From the NCBI GenBank assembly GCA_036260075.1, contig DATAAM010000095.1, positions 1 through 24,484 of the forward strand: DNA of 24,484 nt, in the 5' to 3' direction. Both the position numbers and the translations under genes were made by a program. Source of the DNA: DATAAM01 sp036260075 (GTDB taxonomy: Bacteria > Actinomycetota > Acidimicrobiia > Acidimicrobiales > JAHWLA01). This document shows, one piece after another, positions 21,720-24,484 of the stretch (positions within the stretch are counted from its first letter, which is position 1; every line of letters begins with the position of its first letter). The notes under the pieces were generated by a model. It saw only the letters and a program-made list of their open reading frames with translations, was not told where the DNA came from and searched no databases.

Positions 21720-23173
21720 TGCCTCCGATCACCTTCGTCGCCGCCCGCGACGTGCCCACCGAGGCCCCCGTGCTTGCGGTGCCCGTGTTCGGCGGGCTGT
21801 CGATGGCCGACGGCGCCCCCGTCGAGCTCGACCTCGGCTACCTCGAACGCATCGGCTTCGAGGCCAAGGCGGGCCAGTCGCAGGTGCTGCCCGCCGACGA
21901 CGGATCGGTCGTCGTTGCCGTGGGCATGGGCGAGCGCGAACAGGTCGACGACGAGGCCTGGCGAAAGGCGGGCGCTGCCGTCGCCGACGCCGCGGGCCGT
22001 TTCGCCGACGTGGCCGTCGCCCTCCCCCGGGCCGAGGGCGTGGGGGCGGCCGGGGCGCTGGCCGAGGGTCTGGGGCTGGCCGCCTACCGGTACTCCACCT
22101 ACAAGTCCGACCCCCCGGCGTGCCGCATCGAGCGGGTCAGCATCGTGGGGGGCGGCGCCACCCGGTTGCAGGCGGCGCTCGACCGCGCCGCGTCGGTGGT
22201 GAGCGCGGTGGCCATGGCCCGCGACCTCGTCAACGAACCTGCGGGATCGCTGTCGCCCTCGCGGCTGGCCGAGGTGGCCGTCGAGGTGGGCAAGGCGGCG
22301 GGGTTGCAGGTTCGGGTGCTCGACGAGAACCAGCTGGCCCGCGAGCGGATGGGCGCCCTGTTGGGGGTGGGCATGGGGTCGTCGCAGCCGCCGCGCCTGA
22401 TCGAGATGCGCTACGAGCCGGAGGGTCGGGCGCGGGGCCACGTGGCGCTGGTCGGGAAGGGCATCACGTTCGACTCGGGCGGCTTGTCGATCAAGACGGC
22501 CGACGGCATGATGACGATGAAGACCGACATGAGCGGCGGCGCCGCCGTGGTGGCCACCATGTCCGTGCTGCGGGCGCTCGGCGTGCGCACCCGCGTGACC
22601 GGCATCGTCCCCGCCGCCGAGAACATGCCGAGCGGCTCGGCCATCCGGCCCGGCGACGTGCTGCGAGCCCGCAACGGCAGGACGATCGAAGTGCTGAACA
22701 CCGACGCCGAAGGTCGCCTGGTGCTGGCCGACGGGTTGTCGCTGGCCGTCGAGGCGGGCCCCGACGCCATCATCGACATCGCCACGCTCACCGGCGCGCA
22801 GGTGGTGGCCTTGGGCAAGAAGATCGCCGCCGTCATAGGCAACGACGACGCGCTGGTCGAACAGGTGCGCGACGCCGCCGAGCGGGCAGGCGAGCCCGCG
22901 TGGCCGCTGCCGCTCGCCGACGACTACCGCTCGCACATCGAGTCCGAGGTGGCCGACGTGAAGAACATGGGCAACCCCGGGCAGGCGGGCACGATCATCG
23001 GCGGGCTGTTCCTCAAGGAGTTCGTGGGCGACGTGCCCTGGGCCCACCTCGACATCGCGGGCCCCGCCCGGGCCGACAAGGACGAGGGCTACCTCCGCCA
23101 AGGTGGCACCGGCTTCGGCGTGCGCACCCTCGTGGAGCTCGTCTCCTCGTGGCGTTCTCCGAGACGGGGCTGA
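21719..23173 (+). CDS. pepA: Leucyl aminopeptidase (M17, PepA-like)
   Basis: The 484-residue protein has the M17 C-terminal catalytic domain with all five metal ligands at canonical spacing: K247 and D252 (VGKGITFDSGG), D270 (MKTDMSGG), D329 and E331 (NTDAEGRL, the family signature). It removes N-terminal residues from peptides in the cytoplasm, as a hexamer with two metal ions. The N-terminal 165 residues form the less conserved macro-like domain. ATG 21719 overlaps the previous stop (TGATG) and has AAGGAG five bases upstream. The frame is open upstream, but that part is shadow of the adenosyltransferase. It converges on coxM. Confidence 0.95.
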   Translation: MPPITFVAARDVPTEAPVLAVPVFGGLSMADGAPVELDLGYLERIGFEAKAGQSQVLPADDGSVVVAVGMGEREQVDDEAWRKAGAAVADAAGRFADVAVALPRAEGVGAAGALAEGLGLAAYRYSTYKSDPPACRIERVSIVGGGATRLQAALDRAASVVSAVAMARDLVNEPAGSLSPSRLAEVAVEVGKAAGLQVRVLDENQLARERMGALLGVGMGSSQPPRLIEMRYEPEGRARGHVALVGKGITFDSGGLSIKTADGMMTMKTDMSGGAAVVATMSVLRALGVRTRVTGIVPAAENMPSGSAIRPGDVLRARNGRTIEVLNTDAEGRLVLADGLSLAVEAGPDAIIDIATLTGAQVVALGKKIAAVIGNDDALVEQVRDAAERAGEPAWPLPLADDYRSHIESEVADVKNMGNPGQAGTIIGGLFLKEFVGDVPWAHLDIAGPARADKDEGYLRQGGTGFGVRTLVELVSSWRSPRRG

Positions 23174-23190
23174 TCCCGCCGGATCACCCC
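23166..23190. terminator. Hairpin between convergent pepA and coxM (candidate bidirectional terminator)
   Basis: GGGG-(C)-TGATC at 23166-23175 pairs with GATCACCCC at 23182-23190, a 9-bp stem with one bulged C and a CCGCCG loop. It includes the pepA stop codon and lies between two convergent 3' ends. No U-run follows on either strand, so efficiency is doubtful. Confidence 0.4.
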
Positions 23191-23194
23191 GAGG

Positions 23195-24012
23195 TCAAGG
23201 GGTGGCGCGTTCGAGGGCTCGGCGGACGAGCACGCGGGCGAGGTGGCGGCGGTACTCCGTCGAGGCGTTGAGGTCGGCGGGCGGCTCGGTGCCCTGGTCG
23301 GCAACCGTGGCGGCGTCGGCCGGCGAGGCCCCGCTCGCCAGCGCCTCCTCCACCGCGGTGGCCCGCACGGGCACCGGTCCCATGTTCACCAAGGCCACGC
23401 CGGTGATGCCGTTGCGCACGGCCGCCACCCCCACGATGGCCCAGTCCTGCGCCCGGCGGGTGAACTTCTCGAACGCCCACCCCGCCCCGCCCAGCTTCGG
23501 CAGGCGCACCTCGATGAGCACCTCGTCGGGCCGCAGCGCGGTCTCCAGGAACCCCTCGAAGAACCGGTCGGCGGGGATCACGCGCTCCCCCTGGGGTCCC
23601 TGAACCACCAACGACCCGCCACACGCCAGCACCACCGCGGGCAGGTCGGAGGCGGGGTCGCCGTGGGCCAGCGACCCGCCCAGCGTGCCCCGGTGGCGCA
23701 CCTGCGGATCGCCGATGGTGGCGGCGGCCGCCGCCAGGATGGGCACCTCCGCTTGCAGGAGCGACGACGTCTCCATGTCGCGATGCCGGGTGAGCGCGCC
23801 CACCACCACGTGGTCGCCTCGGTCCTTCACGTAGGACAGCTCGCGCAGGCGGCCGACGTCGACCAGCACGGAGGGCGTGGCGAGCCGCAGCTTCATGAGC
23901 GGGAGCAGCGAGTGCCCGCCTGCCAGCAGCTTGGCGTCCTCCCCGTGCTCCACCAGCGCGGCGACCGCCTCGTCGACGGACGCCACTCGCACGTAGTCGA
24001 ACGCGGCCGGGA

Positions 24013-24016
<4 letters not shown>
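23195..24016 (-). CDS. coxM: FAD-binding subunit of a CoxLMS/xanthine-dehydrogenase-type molybdenum hydroxylase
   Basis: The 273-residue protein has the two FAD motifs of the family: AGGHSLLPLMKLRLATP (about residues 32-48) and TIGDPQVRHRGTLGGSLAHGD (about 99-119). The C-terminal half is the CO-dehydrogenase flavoprotein domain (FEKFTRRAQDWAIVGVAA). It passes electrons from the iron-sulfur subunit to an acceptor. The GTG start (24016-24014) shares a GTGA overlap with the upstream [2Fe-2S] gene. The substrate depends on the molybdenum subunit, which is not in the window, so carbon monoxide use is not shown. Confidence 0.92.
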
Positions 24017-24477
<461 letters not shown>

Positions 24478-24484
24478 GGCGGAT

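Overview
The window is GC-rich, densely packed chromosomal DNA. Overlapping stop/start codons (ATGA, GTGA, TGATG), frequent GTG starts, TANNNT-type -10 elements and a DtxR/IdeR-type iron box point to an actinobacterium. The gene content (LipB-LipA fusion, 42-residue GYW...DGG..FGDA repeats on an M23 peptidase, coxMS-type genes) makes an Acidimicrobiia-like organism my best guess; this is inference without a database search. I saw no rRNA, tRNA, CRISPR array or insertion sequence.

Left part (1-4840). A secreted M23 peptidase with tandem repeats runs off the left edge on the minus strand. Next comes an FTR1/EfeU iron permease with an iron box touching its start codon. A 360-base gap follows, holding the start of a methyltransferase-like reading frame cut off by a 50-base palindrome. 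Then come thiH and thiG behind a TPP riboswitch. Divergent from them are a DUF2203 gene and a 29-residue membrane peptide.

Lipoate block (4868-11904, plus strand). Dihydrolipoyl dehydrogenase (E3) and a lipoyl-bearing E2 acyltransferase are followed by a second 50-base palindrome of the same architecture. A single reading frame then fuses octanoyltransferase LipB to lipoyl synthase LipA. After it lie an M24 peptidase, a short-chain dehydrogenase lacking the usual Tyr/Lys, and an unrecognised membrane protein. The first genes form a coherent unit: LipB/LipA make the lipoyl group carried by E2, and E3 reoxidises it.

Conflict-type island (11961-17617, plus strand). A small Trypco1-like protein overlaps a 1608-residue protein with an intact cytoplasmic trypsin-like protease, a STAND-type NTPase, eleven 46-residue TPR-like units and a duplicated helical C-terminal module. 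A DUF488 gene follows after one base. This is the best candidate in the window for an incompletely described system: a protease-armed NTPase of the kind proposed to act in biological conflict or immunity.

Right part (17622-24484). Full-length cobalamin-dependent methionine synthase (minus) is divergent from a PduO-type cobalamin adenosyltransferase and leucyl aminopeptidase (plus), with a strong dyad between the two promoters. At the right edge, on the minus strand, are the [2Fe-2S] and FAD subunits of a CoxLMS/xanthine-dehydrogenase-type hydroxylase; the molybdenum subunit is not in view.

Several genes (efeU, DUF2203, metH, the adenosyltransferase) have a TAGNNT hexamer 6-9 bases before the start codon, which suggests widespread leaderless transcripts.
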